From: Gottfriedia acidiceleris
GTDB taxonomy: Bacteria; Bacillota; Bacilli; Bacillales; Bacillaceae_G
Reading direction: 5' to 3'
Assembly (NCBI RefSeq): GCF_004138285.1
Contig: NZ_SCFN01000001.1
Coordinates: 186,001-250,000, forward strand
DNA length: 64,000 nucleotides
Each line of letters starts with the position of its first letter. Position 1 is the first letter of the stretch. The position numbers were made by a program, and so were the translations under genes. The notes beneath the pieces were generated by a model that was given only the letters and a program-made list of their open reading frames with translations, had not been told where the DNA came from and searched no databases. Below, piece by piece: positions 17,836 to 26,479 of this stretch.

Positions 17836-19113
17836 ATGGCAATTGGACAATTAGATAAAATAGTTGATGGCAAACGTGTAATCGTGAAGAAACCTGAACT
17901 ATTAGCACCGGCTGGTAATTTAGAAAAATTAAAAATTGCAGTAAGATATGGCGCAGATGCTGTATTTATTGGTGGTAGAGAGTTTGGTTTACGTTCGAAT
18001 GCAGATAACTTCTCTTTAGAAGAAATGGCTGAAGGTGTAGAATTTGCAAACAAATTTAATGCAAAAATTTATGTAACAACAAATATATTTGCTCATAACG
18101 AAAACATGGACGGATTAGTTGAGTATTTACAAGGAATTGAAGCTGCAGGAGTTACGGGTATTATTGTAGCTGACCCATATATTATTGAAACATGTAAAGA
18201 GGCTGCTCCTAAATTAGAGGTACATTTAAGTACACAACAATCTTTATCAAATTATCGTGCTGCACAGTACTGGAAAGAAGAAGGATTACATCGATTAGTA
18301 TTAGCACGTGAGACGAGCTATGAAGAAATTAAAGAAATCAAAGAAAAAGTAGACGTTGAAATTGAAACATTTATTCATGGAGCAATGTGTATTGCTTATT
18401 CTGGCCGTTGTACTTTGAGTAATCATATGACTGCACGTGATTCAAACCGTGGTGGATGCTGTCAATCATGTCGTTGGGATTACGATTTAGTTCAAACTGA
18501 GTCACAAAATCCGGATGCTTCAGAAAATGCTTTATTTGCGGAAGAAGATGCACCATTTGCAATGAGCCCTAAAGATTTAAATTTATTACGTTCAATTCCT
18601 AAATTTATTGAAATGGGTGTAGATAGTTTAAAAATTGAAGGACGTATGAAATCAATTCATTACGTAGCAACAGTTGTATCTGTTTACCGTAAATTAATTG
18701 ATGCATATTGTGCTGACCCAGAAAACTTTGAATTTAAAGAAGAATGGGTTGAAGAACTAGATAAATGTGCTAATCGTGACACTGCTTCTTCGTTCTTTGA
18801 AGGATTCCCAGGAATGAAAGAGCAAATGTATGGAAATCATAGCAAAAAAACAACGTATGATTTTGCAGGTCTTGTATTAGACTATGATGAGCAAACAGGT
18901 ATCGCAACAATCCAACAGCGTAACTACTTCAAACCAGGTGACCAAATTGAATTCTTTGGACCTGAAATTGAAAACTTCAAACAAACAGTTGGTGTAATTG
19001 TTAATGAAGATGGAACAGAAGTAGACGCTGCAAGACATCCATTAGAAATTGTAAAAATTAAAGTGGATCAAAAAGTTTATCCTTACAACATGATGAGAAA
19101 AAAGTTAGTTTGA
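17836..19113 (+). CDS. trhP2: tRNA hydroxylation protein TrhP2 (U32 peptidase family, YrrO)
   Basis: A 425-residue U32-family protein, partner of TrhP1. It opens with KPELLAPAGNLEKLKIA and GADAVFIGGREFGLR, carries HLSTQQSLSNY and HGAMCIAYSGRC, and then a cysteine cluster ending in GGCCQSC, the likely iron-sulfur ligands of this family. The C-terminal third is a beta-rich extension (FKPGDQIEFFGPE). The E. coli homologue's tRNA hydroxylation is reported to depend on prephenate and iron-sulfur biogenesis. GGAGG sits eight nucleotides before the ATG. It is likely co-transcribed with trmR, trhP1 and udk. Confidence 0.94.
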   Translation: MAIGQLDKIVDGKRVIVKKPELLAPAGNLEKLKIAVRYGADAVFIGGREFGLRSNADNFSLEEMAEGVEFANKFNAKIYVTTNIFAHNENMDGLVEYLQGIEAAGVTGIIVADPYIIETCKEAAPKLEVHLSTQQSLSNYRAAQYWKEEGLHRLVLARETSYEEIKEIKEKVDVEIETFIHGAMCIAYSGRCTLSNHMTARDSNRGGCCQSCRWDYDLVQTESQNPDASENALFAEEDAPFAMSPKDLNLLRSIPKFIEMGVDSLKIEGRMKSIHYVATVVSVYRKLIDAYCADPENFEFKEEWVEELDKCANRDTASSFFEGFPGMKEQMYGNHSKKTTYDFAGLVLDYDEQTGIATIQQRNYFKPGDQIEFFGPEIENFKQTVGVIVNEDGTEVDAARHPLEIVKIKVDQKVYPYNMMRKKLV

Positions 19114-19133
19114 TAAGAAAGAGGGATTGAAGT

Positions 19134-19769
19134 ATGGGGAATAAGCCCATTGTAATTGGAATTGCTGGAGGGACTGGCTCTGGTAAAACTTCTGTAACAA
19201 AAGCAATTTATGATCAATTTAAAGGTCATTCAATTTTAATGATTCAGCAAGATTCTTATTATAGAGATCAAACGCATTTACCAATGGAAGAAAGATTGAA
19301 AACAAATTATGACCATCCATTAGCATTTGATAATGATTTGTTTATTGAGCATATAAACGATTTATTGCAATATAAAGCAATTGAAAAACCTGTATATGAC
19401 TATACAATTCATACAAGATCTTCAGAAACAATCCCTGTAGAGCCAAAAGAAGTAATTATTTTAGAAGGTATTCTAGTGTTAGAAGACGAGCGTTTACGTG
19501 ACTTAATGGATATAAAGATATTTGTAGATACGGATGCTGACTTACGAATACTTCGTCGAATACAACGAGATATAAAAGAACGTGGAAGAACAGTCGATTC
19601 TGTGGTAGATCAATATGTAAATGTTGTACGCCCTATGCATAATCAATTCTGTGAACCATCTAAGAAATTCGCAGATATTATCATACCAGAAGGCGGTCAG
19701 AACTTTGTGGCTATTGATTTAATGGCTACAAAAATTCAGACTATACTTGAAAGAGTAAGTGTATTATAA
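19134..19769 (+). CDS. udk: Uridine kinase
   Basis: Pyrimidine salvage enzyme phosphorylating uridine and cytidine to UMP/CMP. The 211 residues carry the P-loop GGTGSGKTS (about 11-19), the substrate motif [19 protein letters not shown], and [14 protein letters not shown]. Length equals the B. subtilis enzyme. It starts 20 bp after trhP2 with GAGGGATTGAAGT before the ATG. It is probably the last gene of the trmR operon, ending at the hairpin at 19809. Confidence 0.96.
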   Translation: MGNKPIVIGIAGGTGSGKTSVTKAIYDQFKGHSILMIQQDSYYRDQTHLPMEERLKTNYDHPLAFDNDLFIEHINDLLQYKAIEKPVYDYTIHTRSSETIPVEPKEVIILEGILVLEDERLRDLMDIKIFVDTDADLRILRRIQRDIKERGRTVDSVVDQYVNVVRPMHNQFCEPSKKFADIIIPEGGQNFVAIDLMATKIQTILERVSVL

Positions 19770-19808
19770 TACGTTCATATGAGAGAATAATTCCTAAAAA
19801 TAATTTTG

Positions 19809-19842
19809 GAAAGATGGAGAAGCACCCACTTCTTCATCTTTC
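19809..19842 (+). other. Perfect 14-bp hairpin after udk lacking a T run
   Basis: GAAAGATGGAGAAG (19809-19822) pairs with CTTCTTCATCTTTC (19829-19842), one G-U, around a 6-nt loop. The following bases are TATATAAA rather than a T tract, so termination there would be inefficient; it may instead protect the 3' end. Confidence 0.6.
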
Positions 19843-19980
19843 TATATAAAAGAATGCGTTTTCATAAGTTGAATGTTTCATTAATTATTCTCATACACTG
19901 TTTGTACAACTACATTGTATAAACATATATTTAGAAGTTCTACATAAAAGAAACGGTGGATACTAAAAGGAGTGTACAAA

Positions 19981-20457
19981 ATGGCTAACGAAAAAAAATT
20001 CCCTATGACTTTAGCTGGGAAACAAAAATTAGAACAAGAATTAGAAAATTTAAAAACAGTAAAGCGTGCTGAAGTAGTAGAGCGTATTAAAATTGCTCGT
20101 AGCTTTGGTGACCTTTCAGAGAACTCTGAATACGATGCGGCAAAAGATGAACAAGCATTTGTTGAAGGTCGTATTACAACTTTAGAAAATATGATCCGTA
20201 ATGCTGAAATTATTACTGAAAATAATGATGCATCAGATACAGTAACTTTAGGTAAATCTGTAACTTTCTTAGAATTACCAGCTGGTGACGAAGAAACTTA
20301 CACAATTGTAGGTAGTGCTGAGGCTGATCCATTTGAAGGTAAAATTTCAAATGATTCTCCAATCGCAAAAAGCTTATTAGGCAAAACTGTTGGTGAAGAA
20401 GTAACAGTTAATACTCCAGGTGGAGATATGCAAGTAAGAATTATTGCTGTTAAATAA
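19981..20457 (+). CDS. greA: Transcription elongation factor GreA
   Basis: Rescues backtracked RNA polymerase by stimulating transcript cleavage. The 158-residue protein has the N-terminal coiled-coil antiparallel hairpin (about 10-75) with the acidic tip [15 protein letters not shown], and a C-terminal FKBP-like domain ([38 protein letters not shown]). The ATG at 19981 is preferred over GTG 19972, which lies within the AAAGGAGTG ribosome binding site. The gene stands alone; its terminator overlaps the start region of pbpI. Confidence 0.96.
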   Translation: MANEKKFPMTLAGKQKLEQELENLKTVKRAEVVERIKIARSFGDLSENSEYDAAKDEQAFVEGRITTLENMIRNAEIITENNDASDTVTLGKSVTFLELPAGDEETYTIVGSAEADPFEGKISNDSPIAKSLLGKTVGEEVTVNTPGGDMQVRIIAVK

Positions 20458-20493
20458 TTTGATTTGTTTAACAATTTAATTGTTTGAAAAAAG

Positions 20494-20528
20494 AACACCC
20501 CGTCTACACTGTAGATGAGGTGTTTTTT
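20494..20528 (+). terminator. greA terminator carrying the pbpI Shine-Dalgarno
   Basis: AACACC/GGTGTT and CGTCTAC/GTAGATG arms, then six T ending two nucleotides before the pbpI ATG. GAGGTG (20517-20522) in the 3' arm is the only candidate ribosome binding site of pbpI, so transcription stop and translation start share the same bases. Confidence 0.85.
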
Positions 20529-20530
20529 AT

Positions 20531-22291
20531 ATGCATAGACGGATAAAAGCCATATTAATTATAATTTCGTTACTATTTTCTTTAATCGTATACAGATGTT
20601 TAGATATTAGTGTACTTCATCAAAAGAATTTTGGCCCACAAAAGGTAAATTTAATCGAACGCAGTGTTGCTCAAAGAACATTTCAGTTTCGGATTGATAA
20701 TGGACGTGGAAAAATACTTGACCGAAATGGAAAATTATTAAGTGCAGCTTATACTCCAAAAGTTATTTTATTTCCATTTTTAAAAACAATCGATTGGCCG
20801 ATTGAAAAATTATCGTCGATTACAGGAGTACCGGTTGCTAAAATTAAAAATCAGTTTAATGGTAAAAAAGAACCTTTTACATTAGAAGGAATGACAAAAA
20901 CACTAACATCTGAAAAAATTGATGAAATAAATAATTTACATGTTTCTGGATTAATTTCAATGTTGTCTCAAGACAAAGACGATAAGCAATTGGCAGAACA
21001 CCTAATTGGAATAGCTAGAGAAAATAAAGAACAATATGAAAAACAGTATGAAAGTGATCGAGATTATAAGCCTAAAGAATTTGGGGTAATTGGTTTAGAA
21101 GCTCAGTTTGAAGATTTCTTAAAATCTGATGGCACATCTAATTTAATGCTTCACGTAGATAATTTAGGTAAACCGATGTTTGGAAATGAAGTAAAATATG
21201 CGAAACCTAGTAATCCATTTTATCCAGTTTCCCTTTCTACTACACTAGATAAAGATTTACAACAAATTTTAGAACAAGCTGTTGACCAAGCTAAACTTCA
21301 AAAAGGTGCGGCAGTGCTAATTGACGTAAAGACTAACAATTTATTAGCAATGGTTAGCCGACCAAATATGAATTTCCAAAATTTATTTTCTTCAAATGAT
21401 AATACGGCGACTAATTATGCACTATTAGCTAGTACACCTGGTTCCGTCTTTAAAACAGTTGTAGCGGCTGCCGCAATAGATCAAGGAATTCTTAAAGAAA
21501 ATCAAATGTATAATTGTAATAATAATCTAGTCGGTAAATACGAAGATGAAGAGAAAAAGCGAAAAGGTAATTTAACTTTTCAACAAAGTTTCTATGAAAG
21601 TTGTAATTACACATTTGGCCAATTAGGTAAGCAATTAACTTTAAAAAATAAAGATATGTTTCAAACATATTCTAAAAAGCTAGGTTTAGATGGCCCAGTA
21701 GGATGGACGGGACCTGTCTATCATGAGTCTAATTTTAGTCAATTTCAAAATGAAGGGAAACCAACTTATTTTGTAGGAAACTATTTAAGCGATAAGCTCT
21801 TAAATACATCCATTGGGCAGCAGGATGTGAAAGTATCCCCTTTAGCAGTAGCTAATATGATGGCTACCATTGCAAGAGGTGGAAGCCCGAAACAAGTAAA
21901 AGTAGTAGATTCTGTAGTATATAAAAATGGTACAGAAATGTTTAAATTCCCAGAACAGACATTAGCTGATGATTACCTAGCTCCAGATTCAATGCAACAA
22001 TTAAGAGAGTTACTTCGAGGTGTAGTTACGGATGCGAAAGGAACGGGAAATCGATATACTAGTTTGCCTTACGCTTTAGCAGGGAAAAGTGGTACAGCGG
22101 AAACAAAAGTAGTAGATGGTAAAATAGTTGAACAAAACAAATGGTTTGCAGGTTATTTTCCATATGATAAGCCAAGATATGCATTCGCAGTAGTTAGTTT
22201 AAATGTTTCAAACGAAGTTACATCTACTTCTGACACTGTTACAAGTTTAATAAAATCTATATATAACTTTGATAAAAGCCACACAAAATAG
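20531..22291 (+). CDS. pbpI: Class B penicillin-binding protein (PBP4b, YrrR)
   Basis: A membrane-anchored transpeptidase cross-linking peptidoglycan. The 586 residues comprise an N-terminal anchor (about 7-22), a PBP dimerisation domain, and the transpeptidase domain with the catalytic serine in SVFK (about S305), the SCN triad at 357-359 and KSGTAE near 519. Length fits B. subtilis PbpI (sporulation-associated, sigma-F in that organism). It forms a pair with yrrS 67 bp downstream. Its ribosome binding site lies inside the greA terminator. Confidence 0.93.
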   Translation: MHRRIKAILIIISLLFSLIVYRCLDISVLHQKNFGPQKVNLIERSVAQRTFQFRIDNGRGKILDRNGKLLSAAYTPKVILFPFLKTIDWPIEKLSSITGVPVAKIKNQFNGKKEPFTLEGMTKTLTSEKIDEINNLHVSGLISMLSQDKDDKQLAEHLIGIARENKEQYEKQYESDRDYKPKEFGVIGLEAQFEDFLKSDGTSNLMLHVDNLGKPMFGNEVKYAKPSNPFYPVSLSTTLDKDLQQILEQAVDQAKLQKGAAVLIDVKTNNLLAMVSRPNMNFQNLFSSNDNTATNYALLASTPGSVFKTVVAAAAIDQGILKENQMYNCNNNLVGKYEDEEKKRKGNLTFQQSFYESCNYTFGQLGKQLTLKNKDMFQTYSKKLGLDGPVGWTGPVYHESNFSQFQNEGKPTYFVGNYLSDKLLNTSIGQQDVKVSPLAVANMMATIARGGSPKQVKVVDSVVYKNGTEMFKFPEQTLADDYLAPDSMQQLRELLRGVVTDAKGTGNRYTSLPYALAGKSGTAETKVVDGKIVEQNKWFAGYFPYDKPRYAFAVVSLNVSNEVTSTSDTVTSLIKSIYNFDKSHTK

Positions 22292-22358
22292 CTATTTTTA
22301 ATTAATTAACTCTATGTTAAAATAGGGAAAAATTAGTTGTTTTTGGAGGATTTTGTCA

Positions 22359-22955
22359 ATGTCATCAATTGAACCAAACAAAAGGGTCCAAAAATTAAGA
22401 CGAGTACGAAGAGGAAATTATTTTTACCGAATACTACTTATTCCACTTCTTTTTGGAATCATTTATTTAGGAATAAAAATAACTTTACCAATCATCAACC
22501 AACAAAAGATAGAGCCTAATACTGCAAAAGCTAAGATTACTACGATAGCTCAAGAACCAAAGCAAATGACAGATATACCGAATTTGTATCAAGCGAAATA
22601 TCGTGAAAAAGTAAATGAGATTATTAAAGATTCAATAAATAATGAAAATATTATAGAATCGACTGTAAAAGAATGGACACCTAACAAAACTAGACAAGTT
22701 GAGCCTCACACAGTTCATTATAGTCATCAGTCTCAGGACTTTTATGAAATGGAAGAAGCAGTATCAAATGCGATTTCTTTAACAAAAGAAGATTATTCAG
22801 TTTGGCATATTGCTCAAGCATACGATCATCAAAGTATAAAAGTATACGTTGCCACAAACGACCTAAGCTATAAATATGTCGTATACTTACACTGGGTTGT
22901 AAAAGAAGGCTGGCTCCCTATTTTGGTACAAGAAGTAAAAGAGTTAAAGTATTAA
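22359..22955 (+). CDS. yrrS: YrrS family (DUF1510) membrane protein
   Basis: A 198-residue protein with a short basic cytoplasmic N-terminus (KRVQKLRRVRRGN), one transmembrane helix (about 25-45) and an extracytoplasmic region ending in a globular domain with WHIAQAYDHQSIKVYV and WLPILVQEV. YrrS-type proteins are conserved next to pbpI and are of unknown biochemical role. The ATG at 22359 is preferred: GGAGGA (22345-22350) is eight nucleotides upstream, while the in-frame TTG at 22353 is too close. Probably co-transcribed with pbpI. Confidence 0.88.
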   Translation: MSSIEPNKRVQKLRRVRRGNYFYRILLIPLLFGIIYLGIKITLPIINQQKIEPNTAKAKITTIAQEPKQMTDIPNLYQAKYREKVNEIIKDSINNENIIESTVKEWTPNKTRQVEPHTVHYSHQSQDFYEMEEAVSNAISLTKEDYSVWHIAQAYDHQSIKVYVATNDLSYKYVVYLHWVVKEGWLPILVQEVKELKY

Positions 22956-22985
22956 AACGACAGGGAATTGCTAAAAAGTTTAGGT

Positions 22986-23051
22986 TTCTACAGGAGCTAA
23001 CGGTAAGCTTACACCACATTGAAAGCGAGCTACAGTAGGGGAAATCAATAT
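22986..23051. repeat. Degenerate inverted copy of the 8326-8450 dispersed repeat
   Basis: The reverse complement of 23014-23051 aligns with 8325-8362: ATATTGATTTCC, CTAC, GCTCGCTTTC and ATG.GG are shared, with a few substitutions and one gap. The other end (22986-23000) is only partly alike, so the copy is truncated or internally deleted. Confidence 0.65.
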
Positions 23052-23119
23052 ACTCCTTTTTAAGATTTAAAGTGTTTTTTGATGTACGCATTCTTAAAGA
23101 TGAATGATATGTCTCTATA

Positions 23120-23128
23120 TGGTAAAAT
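23120..23128 (+). promoter_or_regulatory. Possible extended -10 promoter of mtnN
   Basis: TGGTAAAAT forms an extended -10 (TG at 23120-23121, TAAAAT at 23123-23128), about 38 nt before the mtnN start codon. No convincing -35. Confidence 0.45.
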
Positions 23129-23165
23129 GATTAAAGTTTGAAAGAGAAAGTAGGGAATTTAAAGA

Positions 23166-23858
23166 ATGAAAATAGCTATTATTGGAGCAATGGAAGAAGA
23201 AGTACATGTATTACGTGATAAATTAGACAACCTGAGAAAAGAAGAAGTTGCAGGTTCAGAATATAACATAGGTACATACGAAGGAAAAGAAGTAATTTTA
23301 TTAAAGTCTGGAATTGGTAAAGTTAATGCAGCAATGGCAACAGCAATTCTTTTAGAAAAATATCAGCCAGATGTTGTTATTAACACAGGATCTGCAGGCG
23401 GACTTCATACTGACTTAAATGTTGGCGACGTTGTTATCTCAACCGAAGTGCGTCATCATGACGTAGACGTTACCGCATTCAATTATGAATATGGTCAAGT
23501 TCCTGGTATGCCAGCAGCATTCCCTTCTGATGACAAATTAAAGTCTATCGCTAAAAAATGCGCTGAAAAAATTAATGGTATCCAAGTTGTTGAAGGATTA
23601 ATCGTAACTGGTGATTCATTTATGAACGATCCAGTAAGAGTTGACTTCGTAAAAGAGAAATTTGGTGATCTGTATGCTGTAGAGATGGAAGCAGCTGCAA
23701 TCGCTCAAGTTTGTTATGCTTTTAAAGTACCATTTGTTGTAACACGTGCATTGTCAGATATTGCAGGTAAGGAATCAAATATTTCATTTGATCAATTCCT
23801 TCATACTGCAGCTGTTAATTCAACATTAATGGTTGAGGAAATGATTAAAGCGTTATAA
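23166..23858 (+). CDS. mtnN: 5'-methylthioadenosine/S-adenosylhomocysteine nucleosidase
   Basis: Hydrolyses MTA and SAH to adenine plus the thioribose or S-ribosylhomocysteine, detoxifying SAM by-products. The 230 residues show the family opening IGAMEEEV, the [11 protein letters not shown] and NTGSAGGL motifs, and the catalytic region [11 protein letters not shown] followed by [11 protein letters not shown]. Length matches the family. In B. subtilis it lies in the yrrT-mtnN-mccA-mccB-yrhC operon; here only mtnN and, beyond an ABC transporter cassette, yrhC remain. A strong terminator follows. Confidence 0.96.
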   Translation: MKIAIIGAMEEEVHVLRDKLDNLRKEEVAGSEYNIGTYEGKEVILLKSGIGKVNAAMATAILLEKYQPDVVINTGSAGGLHTDLNVGDVVISTEVRHHDVDVTAFNYEYGQVPGMPAAFPSDDKLKSIAKKCAEKINGIQVVEGLIVTGDSFMNDPVRVDFVKEKFGDLYAVEMEAAAIAQVCYAFKVPFVVTRALSDIAGKESNISFDQFLHTAAVNSTLMVEEMIKAL

Positions 23859-23865
23859 ATCTTTT

Positions 23866-23900
23866 AAAGAAAGATGTCTTATAGGCATCTTTCTTTTTTT
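23866..23900 (+). terminator. Intrinsic terminator after mtnN
   Basis: AAAGAAAGATG pairs with CATCTTTCTTT, followed by a T run. Confidence 0.9.
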
Positions 23901-23915
23901 ATTCAAATACAATTG

Positions 23916-23929
23916 AGTGAGTACTCACT
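23916..23929. promoter_or_regulatory. Operator palindrome 1 upstream of the ABC exporter
   Basis: AGTGAGTACTCACT is a perfect 14-bp palindrome ending five bases before the -35 of the exporter promoter. An identical copy lies at 23974-23987. It is the probable binding site of the TetR protein encoded at the end of the operon. Confidence 0.85.
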
Positions 23930-23934
23930 TTTTG

Positions 23935-23963
23935 TTGACTGGCAATAAAAAGTGGATTAAGAT
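23935..23963 (+). promoter_or_regulatory. Sigma-A promoter of the ABC exporter operon
   Basis: TTGACT (23935-23940), 17-nt spacer, TAAGAT (23958-23963). The predicted transcription start (about 23970) abuts operator 2, so the promoter is bracketed by both operators. Confidence 0.8.
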
Positions 23964-23973
23964 AAAGATGTAA

Positions 23974-23987
23974 AGTGAGTACTCACT
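23974..23987. promoter_or_regulatory. Operator palindrome 2, at the transcription start
   Basis: A second identical AGTGAGTACTCACT palindrome, centred 58 bp from the first and overlapping the predicted start of transcription. The position suits repression by blocking initiation, with possible cooperation or looping between the two bound dimers. Confidence 0.85.
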
Positions 23988-24032
23988 CATTGTGGGTACT
24001 ATAAAAGAAATAGACTTGAACGGAGGAATAAG

Positions 24033-24752
24033 ATGAGCAATGTTGTTCAAATCCAAAATGTTGACCGTTTATTTGGAAAAAGAGCTGTGCTAAAAAATAT
24101 TTCAATGAACATTCAAGAAGGAGAGATTTTTGGTATTTTAGGCCCATCAGGTTCTGGTAAAACAACTTTAATAAAATTGATTGCTGGGATAGATAAAAGC
24201 TCAAAAGGAGAAGTGTTAGTTTACAATAATGAAATGCCTAATTTCACAGTCCTTCCGTCAATAGGCTATATGGGACAATCTGACGCTTTATATAGCGATT
24301 TAACGGGAGCTGATAATTTAAGTTTCTTTGGTGCGCTATATAATCTAAAAGGTAAAGAACTTAAGTCGAGAATTCAAGAAGTAGCTCAAATCGTTGGTTT
24401 AGAGGATTCATTAAACAAGCAAGTTAATCAATACTCTGGGGGAATGAAAAAACGACTTTCTCTTGCAATTTCAATCCTCCATAAACCTACATTACTAATC
24501 CTTGATGAACCAACAGTTGGAATTGATCCAGTACTAAGAAAGCAAATTTGGAATCAATTTTTTGAAATGAAAAAACAAGGTACTACGATAATAATTACTA
24601 CCCATATCATGGAAGAAGCTGAAAAATGTGAACGAATCGGATTAATTAGAGAAGGAGAATTAATTGCTTTAGATACTACTGAAAATTTAATCTCGCTATC
24701 AAAAACAGGCAAAATCGAAGACCTATATTTTAATACCGAGGTGAGCTCATGA
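24033..24752 (+). CDS. ABC transporter ATP-binding protein (exporter)
   Basis: A 239-residue nucleotide-binding domain energising export by the adjacent permease. It has Walker A GPSGSGKTT (about 38-46), Q-loop YMGQSD, signature YSGGMKKR, Walker B LLILDEPTVG and the switch histidine in TTHIMEEA. Sequence type is that of NatA/drug-efflux ABC-2 systems. GGAGGA precedes the ATG; the gene overlaps the permease gene by 4 bp (ATGA). The promoter carries two operators. Likely substrate class: a toxic or amphipathic compound (inference from regulator type). Confidence 0.92.
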   Translation: MSNVVQIQNVDRLFGKRAVLKNISMNIQEGEIFGILGPSGSGKTTLIKLIAGIDKSSKGEVLVYNNEMPNFTVLPSIGYMGQSDALYSDLTGADNLSFFGALYNLKGKELKSRIQEVAQIVGLEDSLNKQVNQYSGGMKKRLSLAISILHKPTLLILDEPTVGIDPVLRKQIWNQFFEMKKQGTTIIITTHIMEEAEKCERIGLIREGELIALDTTENLISLSKTGKIEDLYFNTEVSS

Positions 24753-25765
24753 GAGTCTTTGCTATTTCTAAACGAATAATAAAACAATTTTTAAAAGATA
24801 GAAGATCTCTTGCAATGATTTTTGTTGCTCCTATCGTTTTATTGTTTTTATTTTCTTATATCTTAAAACAGGATGATACGAAACCAACTTTAGCTCTAGT
24901 AGATGCCCCTCCAGCATTTGAGCAAATTGTGAAAGATTATGCGAAAGTAAAAAATGTAAATCCTTCAGACATTGAAAATAAATTGAAAAATATGGATCTT
25001 GATGGTGCTGTCTTGTTTAAATCAGGAGAAATAGTTGTACAGTTTGAAGGGACAGATAAAGCAAGAACAACTGCAGTAATGGATGCTATTCAATCTGCAG
25101 TTAAGGAAAATACACCTTCTAATCTTAAAATTGTAATGGACCCAATTTATGGTAGTAAAAATATGGAATCATTTGATTCAATTGGACCAATTTTTATTGG
25201 ATTTTTCTCGTTCTTATTTGTATTTATCTTATCAGGTATTTCATTTGTAAGGGAAAGATTAACAACAACACTTGAAAGATTACTTGTCACGCCAGTCAAA
25301 AGATGGGAAATAGTAGTTGGTTATATTTTAGGATTTGGATTTTTTGCTTTAATCCAATCGATCATTATAACAGTCTTTTCAATCAATGTATTAGATATGT
25401 ATAATGTAGGAAGTGCATGGGAAGTCTGCGTAGTTAATATTCTATTATCTCTTACTGCTCTTACACTTGGAATGCTGTTATCTGCATATGCAAATAATGA
25501 ATTTCAAGTTGTACAATTTATTCCAGTTATTGCTGTCCCTCAAATACTTTTTTCAGGTATTTTCTCAACGGCGTTTTTACCAAATTGGTTCAAATTTATC
25601 GGGGGTATTTTACCACTGACATATGGAGCAGAAGCTCTTAGAGGTATTATGATAAAAGGGCAGTCACTTTATGATGTTGTATATCAATTATTGATCCTAC
25701 TTGGATTTTCAATATTATTTATTTCTTTAAATATAGTTGCTTTAAAGAAACAGCGTTCAATTTAA
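24749..25765 (+). CDS. ABC-2 type transporter permease
   Basis: A 338-residue membrane component: one N-terminal transmembrane helix (about 22-40), a roughly 120-residue extracytoplasmic domain, and five C-terminal helices from about 148 on, containing the ABC-2 signature region SFVRERLTTTLERLLVTPV and late PQILFSGIF, LPLTYGAEALRG. The topology matches drug- and antibiotic-efflux ABC-2 permeases (YhgE/YadH-like architecture). Its start overlaps the ATPase stop, and the regulator gene begins within 15 bp of its end, making one operon. Confidence 0.92.
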   Translation: MRVFAISKRIIKQFLKDRRSLAMIFVAPIVLLFLFSYILKQDDTKPTLALVDAPPAFEQIVKDYAKVKNVNPSDIENKLKNMDLDGAVLFKSGEIVVQFEGTDKARTTAVMDAIQSAVKENTPSNLKIVMDPIYGSKNMESFDSIGPIFIGFFSFLFVFILSGISFVRERLTTTLERLLVTPVKRWEIVVGYILGFGFFALIQSIIITVFSINVLDMYNVGSAWEVCVVNILLSLTALTLGMLLSAYANNEFQVVQFIPVIAVPQILFSGIFSTAFLPNWFKFIGGILPLTYGAEALRGIMIKGQSLYDVVYQLLILLGFSILFISLNIVALKKQRSI

Positions 25766-25777
25766 GGAGTGTTACCA

Positions 25778-26413
25778 ATTAAATTAGAAGAGTTTTTTCC
25801 AGAAGAAAAATTACAAGAAATGAATGAAAAAGAAATAAAAATTCTTGAAGCTGCAATTGAAATATTTGCAGAAAAAGGTTTTGTTAGTACATCTACCAAT
25901 GAAATTGCAAAAAAAGCAAATGTTGCTGAAGGTACTATTTTTCGTTACTTTAAAACAAAAAAGGATTTATTAAAAAGTATTATCAAGCCGACATTAGTAA
26001 AAACAATTGCTCCTTTTGAAATGGATCGTTTTTCTAAAGCAGTATTTCATTTAGAATACGAAACATTTGAAGATTTTCTTAATGCGCTTATTAAAAATCG
26101 TATGGAATTTGCAAAGAAAAATAAGGCAGCTGTAAAAATAATCATACAAGAAATTCCATTCCAAGACGATATGCAAGAAGAGCTAAAAAGACTCTTTAAA
26201 GATAAAATGTACCCTAAAGTAGCTATTGTATTACAATCGTTTATCGATAAAGGGCAAATAAAAGAACTACCGATTCCGACAGTACTAAGATTAATTATCT
26301 CAACTGTAATTGGTCTAGTTATCTCTTCAATCGTACTAGAAAATACGCCTTTTTGGAACGAAGAGCAGGAAATTGAACGTACGATTGAGTTTATTAAAAA
26401 TGGTCTAAAATAA
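25778..26413 (+). CDS. TetR/AcrR-family transcriptional regulator of the exporter
   Basis: About 211 residues: an N-terminal helix-turn-helix ([33 protein letters not shown]) and a ligand-binding C-terminal domain ending in a hydrophobic helix. It probably represses its own operon through the two palindromes at 23916 and 23974. The start is unusual: AAGGAG (25764-25769) overlaps the in-frame GTG at 25769, and the well-placed codon is ATT at 25778; the first in-frame ATG (25821) has no Shine-Dalgarno and begins just before the DNA-binding domain. Stop is certain, start is not. Confidence 0.88.
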   Translation: MKLEEFFPEEKLQEMNEKEIKILEAAIEIFAEKGFVSTSTNEIAKKANVAEGTIFRYFKTKKDLLKSIIKPTLVKTIAPFEMDRFSKAVFHLEYETFEDFLNALIKNRMEFAKKNKAAVKIIIQEIPFQDDMQEELKRLFKDKMYPKVAIVLQSFIDKGQIKELPIPTVLRLIISTVIGLVISSIVLENTPFWNEEQEIERTIEFIKNGLK

Positions 26414-26443
26414 CTAATAGCTGACATAGTGAAAACGTTCAAA

Positions 26444-26479
26444 GAAGAAAGGGATTTTAAATAATCTCTTTCTTTTTTT
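26444..26479 (+). terminator. Intrinsic terminator after the TetR gene
   Basis: AAGAAAGGGATT pairs with AATCTCTTTCTT (one G-U), followed by a T run. It ends the exporter cassette. Confidence 0.85.

Noticed and set aside
26047-26442. 131-codon frame antisense to the TetR gene
   Set aside because: Serine/isoleucine-rich shadow with no ribosome binding site; the plus-strand TetR frame has clear family motifs.
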